Shown here in pieces: positions 44,890 to 54,850 of a DNA stretch of 64,000 nucleotides. The number at the start of each line of letters is the position of its first letter. The first letter of the stretch is position 1. Both the position numbers and the translations under genes were made by a program. The stretch is taken from the NCBI GenBank assembly GCA_964647695.1, contig CAZYIS010000001.1, forward strand, positions 1 through 64,000, written 5' to 3'. The DNA comes from VGKP01 sp964647695 (GTDB lineage: Archaea; Nanobdellota; Nanobdellia; Pacearchaeales; GW2011-AR1). The notes beneath the pieces were generated by a model. The model had not been told where the DNA came from, did no database searches, and saw only the letters and a program-made list of their open reading frames with translations.

Positions 44890-45753
44890 TTATCTGAACA
44901 ATTTAATATAAAGTCTAAGAACTGGAATAGTAATGAAACTAAAGAAATAAGCGAATCTGAGCCAATGATAAACAAAAAATTTTAATCTATTTCTATCAGA
45001 ACCATAACCAAAATTAGATACGGGTCTCCATCTATCCTTACCGCCCGTATTATGGACTACGGCTATAGGTTTACCCAGTTCATTCAGAAATACACCATTC
45101 TTTATGCTAAATCTTTTTTTTGCCGTAGCAATAATGAAATTATAATCTTCCGATAGTTCGTGAAAGCCATTTTTATATAGAAAATAATTCATTGCAACCT
45201 GATCAGGACCAAATAAATCCAGATTGTTAACCTTATCCAACACAAAATTACAAAGTGCCTTAAATTTACCAACTGGAGCCACAATAAAACCACAATTAAG
45301 AGTTTTCTTTCCTTTAGTGATAGCCATTATTTGCTTCGTAAATGTTCTATCAAACGGACTTGAAAATATGCTAGTTTCGTGATTAGGGATTTGTATGCCT
45401 TCAGCAACGATTCTAAATTCAGAAGGATGATCATAAAAGACTGAAGTGATATCCTTCTGGAAAATTATATCTCCTCCATCGGAAGAAATAATTTGTTCAT
45501 ATTTACTCTTTTTGAGAAAATTCAACATATCTCTGAACCTGATATTGACCAGATGTCCATCCCTAACACATTTCACTATTTTAACATCTTTGCGAAGCTT
45601 ATTCTTTTGACTTGACGTAAGCCCATAGTCCAAAACTACTATATCCACTAAATCCGTATCCAAATTAACCTTTAAGGATTTTAACCAATGATCTGCTAGA
45701 AAATCACCATATTTTGAATCAGATGAAGTAATGATTACAAATTTTTTTTGCAT
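44890..45753 (-). CDS. Glycosyltransferase-like protein (paralog A)
   Basis: 287 residues. The central acidic motif SSDGGDIIFQKD replaces the GT-A DxD. Other shared blocks with the divergent paralog at 45849 are the HLVNIRFRDML block, GFIVAPVGKF, GPDQVAMNYFLYKNG and VVHNTG. This pattern resembles GT8-type sugar transferases; the exact family is not recognised. A hydrophobic C-terminal helix suggests membrane association. Confidence 0.75.
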   Translation of the reverse strand: MQKKFVIITSSDSKYGDFLADHWLKSLKVNLDTDLVDIVVLDYGLTSSQKNKLRKDVKIVKCVRDGHLVNIRFRDMLNFLKKSKYEQIISSDGGDIIFQKDITSVFYDHPSEFRIVAEGIQIPNHETSIFSSPFDRTFTKQIMAITKGKKTLNCGFIVAPVGKFKALCNFVLDKVNNLDLFGPDQVAMNYFLYKNGFHELSEDYNFIIATAKKRFSIKNGVFLNELGKPIAVVHNTGGKDRWRPVSNFGYGSDRNRLKFFVYHWLRFAYFFSFITIPVLRLYIKLFR

Positions 45754-45848
45754 ATACTCTAAAAAGTAAGATTATTTTTAAATGTATCCTAATAAAAATA
45801 GACTAATACTTTAATAATATTTAAAAGAACTCTAAACCTAAAGATATT

Positions 45849-46739
45849 ATGAAATTAAACAAAAAGTATGCTCTGATAACGGCTACTGATAAAAAATACA
45901 GCCAATTTCTAATTAATAACTGGTTAAAATCCTTATTAGCTAATGCAGATTTATCAGAAACAGACATAATTATCATGGACTATGGGATACCTAAAAAACA
46001 AAAAGAATATCTAAATAAAAAAGGGATTAAATTAATCCCTTGTAAAAAGAGAGGCCATATAGTAAATATAAGATATAATGATATTTACAAATTCCTAAAA
46101 AACAATAGGTATCAACAGATCATAAATTGTGATGGTGGAGATATCATATTTCAAGGAAATGTAACTGAATTATGCAAAAAAAATCCTAATGATTTTAGAG
46201 CCGTATGTGAAGAACATTCCGGTGCCGCAACAAGCATGGTAGAATATGCCCTATTAAAAAAGTGCTTTACGCAAAAAACAACAAAAGAGATATTATCCTT
46301 TTTAAAAAATAAAAAACCCGTAAATGGGGGCCTAATAGTTGCACCCTATAAAAAGTTTTTATATCTGTGTGAGATGATGGACAAATTAATATTAAACAAA
46401 GAAATCTATGGTCCAGATCAAATCATATTAAATTATATATTGTACAAAAAAGGATTCATTAAACTAAATAGGACCTATAATTATACTCTATTTGATTCAA
46501 AAATAAAATTTAAAATAAAAGAAGGATTATTTTATGATGAATATAATAATAAAATAATAGTGGTTCATAACTCCGGTAAAGCTTCAATTTTTAGACTAAT
46601 AAAAAACTTTGGTTATGGAAAAGATAATAATAAAATTAAAAAGGTTTCATTCATAGTATTCAATTTATATCATAAGCTAATTAAATTAGAAAAAGTTTTC
46701 AAAACAATTAGAAAAATTTCCCAATATATTAAGAACTAA
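45849..46739 (+). CDS. Glycosyltransferase-like protein (paralog B)
   Basis: 296 residues, paralog of the divergent gene at 44890: HIVNIRYNDIYKFLK, CDGGDIIFQGN, GGLIVAPYKKF, GPDQIILNYILYKKGF, VVHNSGKA. A TATA-like ATATTTAAAAG lies about 25-30 bases upstream. More Lys-rich than its partner, with a basic C-terminus. Confidence 0.75.
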   Translation: MKLNKKYALITATDKKYSQFLINNWLKSLLANADLSETDIIIMDYGIPKKQKEYLNKKGIKLIPCKKRGHIVNIRYNDIYKFLKNNRYQQIINCDGGDIIFQGNVTELCKKNPNDFRAVCEEHSGAATSMVEYALLKKCFTQKTTKEILSFLKNKKPVNGGLIVAPYKKFLYLCEMMDKLILNKEIYGPDQIILNYILYKKGFIKLNRTYNYTLFDSKIKFKIKEGLFYDEYNNKIIVVHNSGKASIFRLIKNFGYGKDNNKIKKVSFIVFNLYHKLIKLEKVFKTIRKISQYIKN

Positions 46740-47446
46740 GTTAATCTTTTTCTATTATAATCAAAAATATCTTTCTTTACTTCCCTATAGAAAAAACGAT
46801 GAAATCCTATTAAAAGTAAGGTTAATGCAGTAGTTAATCTTCCCCTTTCCTGGAATCTCCTTACTGAAGTACTTATTGGAAAAGGTAAGATCGTAAATTT
46901 ATATTTAGCTGCTCTTTTCAGAAAGTCCATATCCTCTGCAACCAGGATACTTTCATCAAACCCTCCAACTCTCTCAAAAACATTCTTCTTTACTAAAATA
47001 CATGCACCCGTACCGTGCGGAGAAATGTATTTAATTAATCTCATCCACCCATTATAAATTCTAAAGAAAAAATGATCCAAGACGCTTCCATTCAACGGCC
47101 TTAGAGGAACACTTGCAACTCCAGCCCTAGAAAGTTTAAAACTATTAAGATTAATTTTTATAAAATCCTCTTCTAAAATTGAATCTGCATCCAAAAATAA
47201 GAGATATTTTCCTCTTGCAATTTTTGCCCCAGAATTTCTTGCAAAGGATTGTTTTCCACCCGGAACAATAGCACACCCATACTTTTTTGCAATTTTTCTA
47301 GTGTTATCTTTAGAATTAAAATCAGCCACGATTATCTCAAAATTTTTATAGGTCTGTTTTTTCAATGAATCAAGAAGTAATTTTATATGTTTTTCTTCAT
47401 TTAAAGCTATAATAATACAAGAAACCTCAGGTTTATACTTAGCCAT
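46736..47446 (-). CDS. Family 2 glycosyltransferase
   Basis: 236 residues. GT2 nucleotide-sugar site VSCIIIALNEEKHIKLLLDS and FEIIVADFNSKDNT, DxD LFLDADSILE, and the acceptor end VGGFDESILVAED. A single basic C-terminal stretch, but no long membrane helix. Convergent overlap of 4 bases with paralog B. Confidence 0.9.
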   Translation of the reverse strand: MAKYKPEVSCIIIALNEEKHIKLLLDSLKKQTYKNFEIIVADFNSKDNTRKIAKKYGCAIVPGGKQSFARNSGAKIARGKYLLFLDADSILEEDFIKINLNSFKLSRAGVASVPLRPLNGSVLDHFFFRIYNGWMRLIKYISPHGTGACILVKKNVFERVGGFDESILVAEDMDFLKRAAKYKFTILPFPISTSVRRFQERGRLTTALTLLLIGFHRFFYREVKKDIFDYNRKRLT

Positions 47447-47496
47447 GAAAGATTTAAGAAAAATATATTATTAAACTTATTGTTATAGACAATTAT

Positions 47497-48129
47497 TTAA
47501 TAGATATAATTATTTAATTTTTTTAAAATCCATTCACCCATTTTAAAAGTACCATAGGTTATAAAGAAAGCACTGAAAACATCAATAGTGTAGTGAACAT
47601 GCATCATCAATACGACACAACCCATAATTATTGAAGCAGCCAGAAAGAAGTATCTTATTTTACTATATTTAAACAATAGAAATCCTAAAAATGGAATTGC
47701 CGTATGACCTGAAAAGAAAAGACCATTTTGAAAAGTGAAAATGTAAAACCACTTAGGAGCAACAAAGTGCAATGCTGAAGCCGGATCGGCTAGATGAGTA
47801 AATGTAATAAATGCATCTCTCATTAGAACCAGTAAACTAAACTGACTAACTACTCTATGAACTTCCCTAACTCTAAAAAATACTGGATAAAAAAGTAATA
47901 ATAGAGTAACCAAAGCACCCCCATAGATAAACACCCAATCCAAATCAAACGTAGGAAGATTATCCAAGATCAAATCAGGTGCAGTCACGCCACCTATCCT
48001 TCCAACATAGTTACTAGAGAAATATTCCAAGACCAGGGAAATTATTAATAATAATATAGACAAAAGAATTAGATATTTATGCTCTGAAAGCTCTTTTTTC
48101 CACTGACTGAGTTTTGATGTCTTTTTCAT
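47497..48129 (-). CDS. PAP2-superfamily membrane phosphatase (sphingomyelin-synthase-like)
   Basis: 210 residues with about five to six membrane helices. Conserved FFSGHTAIPFL and the second His in HVHYTIDVFSAFF form the PAP2_C-type active site. It acts on a lipid phosphate or as a phosphotransferase; the substrate is not clear. It sits at the end of the envelope gene block, before the PolD genes. Confidence 0.85.
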   Translation of the reverse strand: MKKTSKLSQWKKELSEHKYLILLSILLLIISLVLEYFSSNYVGRIGGVTAPDLILDNLPTFDLDWVFIYGGALVTLLLLFYPVFFRVREVHRVVSQFSLLVLMRDAFITFTHLADPASALHFVAPKWFYIFTFQNGLFFSGHTAIPFLGFLLFKYSKIRYFFLAASIIMGCVVLMMHVHYTIDVFSAFFITYGTFKMGEWILKKLNNYIY

Positions 48130-48166
48130 ACCTAAAATAGAAGAAAAACATATTTAAACTATTCCA

Positions 48167-51100
48167 TTAGAATAATTTAGTTTGTTTTTCTTTTTCTCTT
48201 CCGAATATGCTTTCAATATACATTTCCGTAAGCTCTAAACTTTCCAAAAGATAAGGACTTACATGATACTTTTTAGCCAAATCCAATGCGGGCTGCATAT
48301 ATTTCAATATGCTTCCATGGGAGATGGTAAATATTATTCTTCCACCACATTTCAAACATTTTCCAACCAAAGGAGGCCTTCGATACTTTTCATTACATCC
48401 TATACATCTAAAGCCCTGCTGTGAAAACTTTCTCAGATTACCCCTAGTATCTCTTATGAAATGTCTTTCTATTACCAATCTAGATACGTCCGTTACATCC
48501 ACGGCCCTTATTTTACTACAAAGCTGCATCATGGAATCTACTTTCTCCTGCATTGTAGGCAATAGCTTATAACTAGAACATAAAGGCCCAAGATTCAAAT
48601 CCGAAGTATCGTAGGCGAAGCCCAAATCAATGAATTCTCTTTCTCCTCCAAGCCTCTGTCTAACCTGCTCCAATTTAATTTCCGAAGGCATGGCGTGTCT
48701 TTCCCCTGCTTCAAATAATTCCAAAGGCATTTTATTAGAAACATCCACATCGAAGATCATATCATCCACTTCGTTAGCCCTAATGTGCATATTCAAAACC
48801 AGTGGAGCGTCCTGAGTACCTCCTCTGTGGGATGGAATGAACTTTCTTGAGAAATTAATTAATAAATCCATAAGCAACATAACTGCTGCTTCATCCCCAT
48901 CACAATCTCTTCTCATGGCTGCATGAATATATGGGCTAGCCAACAGCGCCTGTATTTTTGAAAATCCAATTATTCTTCCCACCACCGCCGATGAAGTATG
49001 GGGGGCCATACAAGCCAAATAAGCCCCAATCAAATCTTCCTTCTTATTTGCATTGAAATATTTTTCAACTTTGTATATCTTTTCCAACTCCTCATCTACA
49101 AAATGAGCCACATTAAGAAAAACATCATCTGCCTTTTCATCCGGAGAAATAGGACAAGCCGGAAGAATTATGTCATGGGGGAACAATTCAACCAACTGAT
49201 TATCATTTTCCAAAATATTTCCCTTAACGTCCTTATCATACCCTAATTTTTTAGCTTTTTCTATACTAATGCCTATTTCTCTAGGTCTAAAATGAGTTAT
49301 AGGCATTTCAGTCATATCATATCTTATAGTTCCATCCTTATTTACATTTAAATTATGTTTTGCTCTTAAAATTCCCTTAGAAAGTAACTCACAACTATGT
49401 TCCTTATTACTTGTCCCCTTTACTCCTTTAATTACATAACCTATATCTTCATTTCTTAATCCGACGGATTTTCTAGCGTGTTCGAAATATTTAGCAATAT
49501 CTATTTTTTTAGAACTATACTCCTGACCCATTTCATGTTGAGTGCACTTTTCATTTAAACTGTCATTGCACTCTCTACAATAAAATTGTTTTACACAATA
49601 ATTCCCACATTTTTCACATTTAGGATAAACCGTTTCTTCCTTACAATTATTACAATAAAAATTAGTAAAGTCTGCTTTGACACTTCCCGCTTCAAGAGCA
49701 GATTGAAAACTCTTTAATCGGCCGCCTTCTTCTCCCACTGGAAATAGTACGTGAGGACTACCCGTAAGCTTTCTAAGCTTTGCTTTTTCCGGTCGCCCCA
49801 TTCTAGCACCAATCATAGTTCCAAGTTTATCCCTTATTCTAACACTTGAAAGAGAATTAATTACTTCCAACACTTCTTTCTCAGAAATTTTTGCACTCAA
49901 AATATTCATTTCATCTTCCAAGATAATATTTCTTTTCTCAGTTATGTCTAATCCTAAATTAAATAACAAAGCAAAACTATCTTTTTCATTTAATATCACA
50001 TTCTCTGTTGAAACCAGATGTTCACAACCGATTATTTCCAATGCACGTTTGCCCTTAACGAATCTTTCTGCATCGATTCTAGAGTAAGGTAATAATAGAT
50101 GAGAATTATCCAGTTTTCCATGGGCAATCCAATCAACTAAAGCTAAAAATGAATCATATTTTATTTGAGTCCAGAAATAAATATAATTTGGATGAAGTGA
50201 AATTTTATATTTTAAAGACAGCTCTTTGGCTTTTTCAAAATCCACCATCAGCTCCGAATCGCCACCTTCTTTTCTTAATTCTTCTAACCAAAACTGCTCT
50301 ATATATCCTTGTTTCTCCAAAGGATGATTTCTATTGGCAAAATCTCCAAATGGAACCAATATATCTCCCAAATATAAAATTTCAGTCACATTATGATATA
50401 TCTTTATGGCCGTATCATAATCTGCTATTCTTTTAACACTTCCATCCACCAATTTAACTATTGGTCCATCAAGACTATCGCATGAAGCAACAGTGCATCC
50501 CTTAGTAGGCTTTTCTATTTTTAATTGAGTACCTATAGCAATAAAATCATTAGTAATACCCATGGTAGCTGGACTTATGGCTAAAGTCGAATATCCGGTT
50601 GTTCTAGCTCGCCCATATCTTAATCTGAATGCACCCGAAGCTGATGGATGAGCAAATACAGGTCTTCCAGCAACCAGATCCTGCATATAGGTTGCTCCTC
50701 CTCTAGTTCCTCCAGCTGCTTTTCCTTCTTTTATTTTCTTTTGTAGTTTAACAAACTCTTCAAGAAAAGTCCAATCCGTTAATTTGAATCCTTTTTGTTT
50801 TAATTTTGTAACTCTTCCAAATATTTTAGGTGCTTTTTGTGCAATTCCTTCACCCATAACCAAACAAAATCCAGATCTTATAAAATTAGTTTCGATTCTT
50901 GGAAGATCCTTATAATTATACACTTCCTTATCTTCGCTAGGGTCCCCTGTTAATTGAATAGGTATATTTCTCATTAAGAATTCTATTTCCTGTTCCGAAG
51001 GAAGATACTGCAAATTTGTAACTCTTTCATGATACGCATAACATTCCTGAATACCTCTCTTAACTTCATCCTCAGTGGGATCATATTTTGCATAACCAAA

Positions 51101-51613
51101 TACTTCTCTCAAATAATCCACCACCACTAATGAAAATCCTGCTTCTGTTCCTCCAGCCGATCTTATCGGTCCAGAAAAATAAGGTGCAAGAAAGTCTTTT
51201 CCATCCTTTGTTTTCTTTACTTTTAGTTGTATAAAACCCTCCAAAGGAGAAGAGACATAACCTAGAGTCATATAACCTATAGCTACTCTTATTCCTGCCT
51301 CCATTGCTTCCAGATGACTAGTAAACTTACAAAACTTTTCCTTTGCAACTTCTTCTGCAATGGTTAAAGCCACGGCCGGATCCAATGAACCAAATTGCTT
51401 TTCCAATTCTAAAATTCTTTCAACAATTTTAGTATTCGAAACCTGAGGATATAACACCGAAATCAGACCCACGACTCTTTCAGCCAGGGAGTTTGCCAAA
51501 GGAACTTCAACTTCTCTAGCCGGATCTAATCCTTTTTCCCTAGCACCATTTGCAATTAAATAATTTCTTTTAACTTCTTTTTCTATTTCCTTAAAATATT
51601 CCTTGATGTTCAT
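48167..51613 (-). CDS. polC: DNA polymerase D large subunit DP2
   Basis: 1148 residues, no intein. Catalytic subunit of the archaeal family D replicase. The double-psi barrel active site is seen at AAMRRDCDGDEAAVMLLMD, with the usual metal Asp pair. Zinc sites: CNNCKEE...CEKCGNYC and the C-terminal CIGCNEKYRRPP...CLKCGG. Its start overlaps the DP1 stop by 4 bases (ATGA); with orc1/cdc6 it forms a replication operon. Confidence 0.97.
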   Translation of the reverse strand: MNIKEYFKEIEKEVKRNYLIANGAREKGLDPAREVEVPLANSLAERVVGLISVLYPQVSNTKIVERILELEKQFGSLDPAVALTIAEEVAKEKFCKFTSHLEAMEAGIRVAIGYMTLGYVSSPLEGFIQLKVKKTKDGKDFLAPYFSGPIRSAGGTEAGFSLVVVDYLREVFGYAKYDPTEDEVKRGIQECYAYHERVTNLQYLPSEQEIEFLMRNIPIQLTGDPSEDKEVYNYKDLPRIETNFIRSGFCLVMGEGIAQKAPKIFGRVTKLKQKGFKLTDWTFLEEFVKLQKKIKEGKAAGGTRGGATYMQDLVAGRPVFAHPSASGAFRLRYGRARTTGYSTLAISPATMGITNDFIAIGTQLKIEKPTKGCTVASCDSLDGPIVKLVDGSVKRIADYDTAIKIYHNVTEILYLGDILVPFGDFANRNHPLEKQGYIEQFWLEELRKEGGDSELMVDFEKAKELSLKYKISLHPNYIYFWTQIKYDSFLALVDWIAHGKLDNSHLLLPYSRIDAERFVKGKRALEIIGCEHLVSTENVILNEKDSFALLFNLGLDITEKRNIILEDEMNILSAKISEKEVLEVINSLSSVRIRDKLGTMIGARMGRPEKAKLRKLTGSPHVLFPVGEEGGRLKSFQSALEAGSVKADFTNFYCNNCKEETVYPKCEKCGNYCVKQFYCRECNDSLNEKCTQHEMGQEYSSKKIDIAKYFEHARKSVGLRNEDIGYVIKGVKGTSNKEHSCELLSKGILRAKHNLNVNKDGTIRYDMTEMPITHFRPREIGISIEKAKKLGYDKDVKGNILENDNQLVELFPHDIILPACPISPDEKADDVFLNVAHFVDEELEKIYKVEKYFNANKKEDLIGAYLACMAPHTSSAVVGRIIGFSKIQALLASPYIHAAMRRDCDGDEAAVMLLMDLLINFSRKFIPSHRGGTQDAPLVLNMHIRANEVDDMIFDVDVSNKMPLELFEAGERHAMPSEIKLEQVRQRLGGEREFIDLGFAYDTSDLNLGPLCSSYKLLPTMQEKVDSMMQLCSKIRAVDVTDVSRLVIERHFIRDTRGNLRKFSQQGFRCIGCNEKYRRPPLVGKCLKCGGRIIFTISHGSILKYMQPALDLAKKYHVSPYLLESLELTEMYIESIFGREKEKQTKLF

Positions 51614-53211
51614 TTTATATGTAACTCCCTTAGTTCTTCTTCATTTCCAAAATCAAGAATCTTTAGTTCGCGAGTTTTTAGATTTAAAACAGGAACTTTG
51701 CACGGCTCCGGAACATTTCCTACCTTTTCTTCGAAAGGTGTTTGTCCCTGCCAACAACTTCCAGTCATAATCAATACACCATTATAATTTTCCACATCGA
51801 TTCTGTGAACTTCCCCAGTACAAACCACATCCGGAACTTCACTAATCACAAGATTATCTTTTTCGGCATTTGGAATATATATTGCTTCAGAGTGTAATGG
51901 AAATAGATGTCTTCTCTTCAGCATGTGCCTTACTGCCTTTGCCGGGCTAAGTTTTTGACTTCTCAATTCAGGAATCTCATGAATAAATGTGTGTATGCTG
52001 TCTCCATGATACATTAATATTTTGAATTCCTTTTCATTTTCCAACAATTTTATCAAAGAAGGATTACTTACCAGAATTAAATTTTCTATATCATATAATG
52101 GTGCCGCATATCTTCTCCCAATTATGGGTTGAGGTTCGGCCACCCTTACCGCATCGTGCTGACCTGGACACATAAACATAGTAATATGTTTAGGTATTTG
52201 TTTAAGATAGGATGCTAGAAGAGCATACTGTTCCTCCATACTCTTTAATTTTAACAAATTTTCTTGACCTGGGAAAATACCTACTCCATCCACATTATCC
52301 CCTGAAATCATAATATATTTTATTTTCCTAGCAGTTTCATCGTTACTATTTATCCATTCCAAGAAGTTTTCAAAGCTCTTTTGCAAATGCTTGGCTCCAC
52401 CAGCGTGAATATCCGAAAGAAAAGCCACATTAACTTCATTCTCAAATCTTACTTTTTCTCCATTGAAAGCATCTGGAAAAAATATATCATTAACAAATAG
52501 CATGTCCCTGCTTCCCGAAGCTCTGACTGCCACAATGTCATCCAATAAGAGCTCTTCCGCCTTTTTAAAAACTTCAACCTTATCGAATTTAATAAGAGTA
52601 CTTATCTTTCCAGTTAAATCCTCAAAAGTAATTATTAAATTTTTATTTTTAGTTACTCTCTTTTCGCTAACAATCCCTATGATAGTATAATTATTTCTAT
52701 CGCTCCCTATCTTATTAATAGATACTAGATTCTGTAGGTCCGGTCTATTCATTAAAATCTTTTGTAGCTGATGATATCTTGCTCTAAAATTACCTACAAA
52801 ATCAGCCACCTCTAGTTTTTTATCATTTCTAGTTGTTGAATAAAATATTTTAAAGTCATTTCTAAGATTTTCCAAATTTTTTCTAGAAATATCCTTCAGC
52901 TTATCAAAATTCTCCTTTTTTTCAACTATTGCAGTTTCCTTAGTTATTTCTAAACTTAATCCTAATTTTATTATTACATTTTCTACTTCAGTTTTAGATT
53001 CTCCATTCAAATTACTCACAAAATTCTTAACAAATCCAAAATTTTTGTTTAACACAGCACGATTTATTATTTTTTGACCTGAAAATCTTTCCAATCCTTC
53101 CAATAATTCTTTTGCATCCCTTGGATGTTGAAAGCTGTTCAATAAATCAAATATTTCTCTCTCTAATAACAATCCTTTCTCTCTTATTACATTCATTACT
53201 TCTTCTTTCAT
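51610..53211 (-). CDS. polB: DNA polymerase D small subunit DP1 (proofreading 3'-5' exonuclease)
   Basis: 533 residues. Flexible N-terminus, OB fold (about 165-255) and calcineurin-like Mre11-type nuclease: SDIHAGG, MISGDNVDGVG, CPGQHDAVR, MYHGDS. The last motif reads TGEVHRID (residues 465-472), so the first His of the usual GHxH is Glu 467. I cannot judge from here whether this is common in the group or lowers exonuclease activity. Confidence 0.95.
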   Translation of the reverse strand: MKEEVMNVIREKGLLLEREIFDLLNSFQHPRDAKELLEGLERFSGQKIINRAVLNKNFGFVKNFVSNLNGESKTEVENVIIKLGLSLEITKETAIVEKKENFDKLKDISRKNLENLRNDFKIFYSTTRNDKKLEVADFVGNFRARYHQLQKILMNRPDLQNLVSINKIGSDRNNYTIIGIVSEKRVTKNKNLIITFEDLTGKISTLIKFDKVEVFKKAEELLLDDIVAVRASGSRDMLFVNDIFFPDAFNGEKVRFENEVNVAFLSDIHAGGAKHLQKSFENFLEWINSNDETARKIKYIMISGDNVDGVGIFPGQENLLKLKSMEEQYALLASYLKQIPKHITMFMCPGQHDAVRVAEPQPIIGRRYAAPLYDIENLILVSNPSLIKLLENEKEFKILMYHGDSIHTFIHEIPELRSQKLSPAKAVRHMLKRRHLFPLHSEAIYIPNAEKDNLVISEVPDVVCTGEVHRIDVENYNGVLIMTGSCWQGQTPFEEKVGNVPEPCKVPVLNLKTRELKILDFGNEEELRELHIK

Positions 53212-53222
53212 TTTAGTTCCTA

Positions 53223-54431
53223 TTAAGAGTAAAGGGATTTTTCTAATATTTCTTTTGCTTTTTGTTTTATATTAGGTGCAAGCATGAGTTTTATTTCTCT
53301 CATCCTTCCATGCCTTCCTTTACTAATAACGTGAGTGTTAATCAAACCCAACATGTCAAATTCAGCCAAAATGTCTGAAACTCTTCTTTGGGTAAGTATT
53401 TCATTTTTAGTTTTTTCGCAAACTTCCTGATAATTATTATATACCTCTCCAGTAAATATATCACTATTGTTTTTTTGATCTGCTAAATTCATAATAGCAT
53501 ACAGAACCAATTGAAATTGTCTGGGTTCGCTTTCGATTATATCTAACATTTTATCTTTCTCTATTTTACTATTAGCCACGTCTATATGTAATAGAGTTAT
53601 TTTCTTACTACTTTCTCTTTCAGCCAATTCTCCTGCAACCCTAAGTAAATCCAGCGCCCTTCTAGCATCTCCATGCTCCCTAGCGGCATAGGCAGCACAT
53701 TTAGCAATAACTCCTTCTTCCAGGATTGCATCTTTAAACGCACTATCTGCCCTTGCCTTTAATATATCTTGTAATTGTAGGGCATTGTAGGGGGGAAATA
53801 CTAGTTCTTCTTCTCCCAATGAACTCTTTACCCTAGGATCCAAATCATCCATAAACGTTAAACTATTACTTATACCAATAATACTAATTTGAGCATTTTT
53901 TAATTCCGTATTTAATCTAGTAAGTGAATAAATGAATGTATCGGATATTTTTTTTACTGCTTGATCTATTTCATCCAAAACCAAAATAACCATCTGTTTC
54001 TTATTATCAATTAATTCTACAAACCTCTTGTACACCTGATCCGTAGGCAATCCTGTAGAAGGCACATCTCCACCCAATTCACTTATAATTTCTGCCAACA
54101 TTCTATATTCCGTATCTGCTACTTTCTTTAATTTACAATTAACATAAACAAACTTTAGACTATCTTCATCCGTTTTCTTCAAACGAGAAGTCATTTTACT
54201 AGCTACATGTTTAATAGATAGAGTTTTACCAGTTCCAGTTTTACCATAAACAAATAAGTTACTTACCTTTTCTCCTCTAAGAGCTGGAGCAAGTATGGAT
54301 GCTATTAACTCAATCTGTTCATCTCTATGACCTATACTATCCGGATCATAATTTGATTGAAGCACAGTTTTATTTTTAAATAAATTATTATTTTCAAAAG
54401 AATCAAATATTGCATCTAATTTATCACTCAT
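53223..54431 (-). CDS. cdc6: Origin-binding initiator Orc1/Cdc6
   Basis: 402 residues. AAA+ ATPase: Walker A VYGKTGTGKTLS, Walker B VLVLDEIDQAVK, sensor motifs, and a C-terminal winged helix (about 315-402) with IRRV-type contacts to origin DNA. A GAGGT ribosome binding site precedes the ATG by 6 bases. TATA-like TTTATAATAAGG is at about 54465-54477. It faces the candidate origin directly upstream, the usual arrangement. Confidence 0.95.
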   Translation of the reverse strand: MSDKLDAIFDSFENNNLFKNKTVLQSNYDPDSIGHRDEQIELIASILAPALRGEKVSNLFVYGKTGTGKTLSIKHVASKMTSRLKKTDEDSLKFVYVNCKLKKVADTEYRMLAEIISELGGDVPSTGLPTDQVYKRFVELIDNKKQMVILVLDEIDQAVKKISDTFIYSLTRLNTELKNAQISIIGISNSLTFMDDLDPRVKSSLGEEELVFPPYNALQLQDILKARADSAFKDAILEEGVIAKCAAYAAREHGDARRALDLLRVAGELAERESSKKITLLHIDVANSKIEKDKMLDIIESEPRQFQLVLYAIMNLADQKNNSDIFTGEVYNNYQEVCEKTKNEILTQRRVSDILAEFDMLGLINTHVISKGRHGRMREIKLMLAPNIKQKAKEILEKSLYS

Positions 54432-54494
54432 TTTTACCTCTTTAATAAAAATTAGAACACTATCCTTATTATAAACTTATCTATCCTCTAAGCA

Positions 54495-54512
54495 TTGTTT
54501 CCTATGGAATAA
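54495..54512 (-). promoter_or_regulatory. Possible mini-ORB element
   Basis: On the reverse strand, TTCCATAGGAAAC resembles the core TTCCAGTGGAAAC of archaeal origin recognition boxes, without a strong G-string beside it. Located about 70 bases upstream of cdc6, near its TATA box, so it could also be involved in self-regulation. Confidence 0.4.
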
Positions 54513-54625
54513 AAAATAAGATTTTTGTATAATTTTTAAAAAAATCGAAAATACGACGATAATATGTTATTTTACTAAAAATTATAGCTTTAATTTAAAA
54601 AAATAAATTCAAAAAATAGATTGAA

Positions 54626-54655
54626 ACACCCACACCCTCACTTCCGTTGGAAAAA
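54626..54655 (-). promoter_or_regulatory. ORB-like origin recognition box 1
   Basis: Reverse strand: TTTTCCAACGGAAGTGAGGG and onward TGTGGGTG. It has an imperfect TTCCAxxGGAA dyad followed by a G-rich tail, as in archaeal Orc1/Cdc6 sites. The tail points left, away from the AT-rich core. Confidence 0.6.
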
Positions 54656-54817
54656 TAATTTAAAAAATATTTTACGTGTAAACTGTTAATTAATAAGAAC
54701 TTTAATATCTATTCTGTAATATATATAATATAATATATAATATATAATATATATATTTATAAATAAAAAATAGAAAAAGAAAAAGTTAAAAAAATCATTT
54801 ATAAATTTATTCATATA

Positions 54818-54850
54818 TTTCCAATAGAAATCATAGGGTGGGAGGGTAGG
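54818..54850 (+). promoter_or_regulatory. ORB-like origin recognition box 2
   Basis: Forward strand: TTTCCAATAGAAATCATAGG, then GTGGGAGGGTAGG. It shares TTTCCAA, GAA and the G-tail with box 1, in inverted orientation and about 165 bases away, with the AT-rich core between them. Confidence 0.6.

Larger units (their letters stand above)
54432..54850. other. Candidate chromosomal replication origin (oriC)
   Basis: About 420 bases without a gene, extremely AT-rich, adjacent to orc1/cdc6. A central block at about 54718-54775 consists of repeated TATAATATATAA units, a likely duplex-unwinding element. It is flanked by two ORB-like sites with G-rich tails in opposite orientation, plus a third weaker one. 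This is the standard archaeal plan. Not experimentally proven. Confidence 0.75.

Noticed and set aside
54700..54780. TATA-rich repeats as a CRISPR or satellite array.
   Set aside because: There are no regular repeat-spacer units; the sequence is simple AT repetition fitting an unwinding element.
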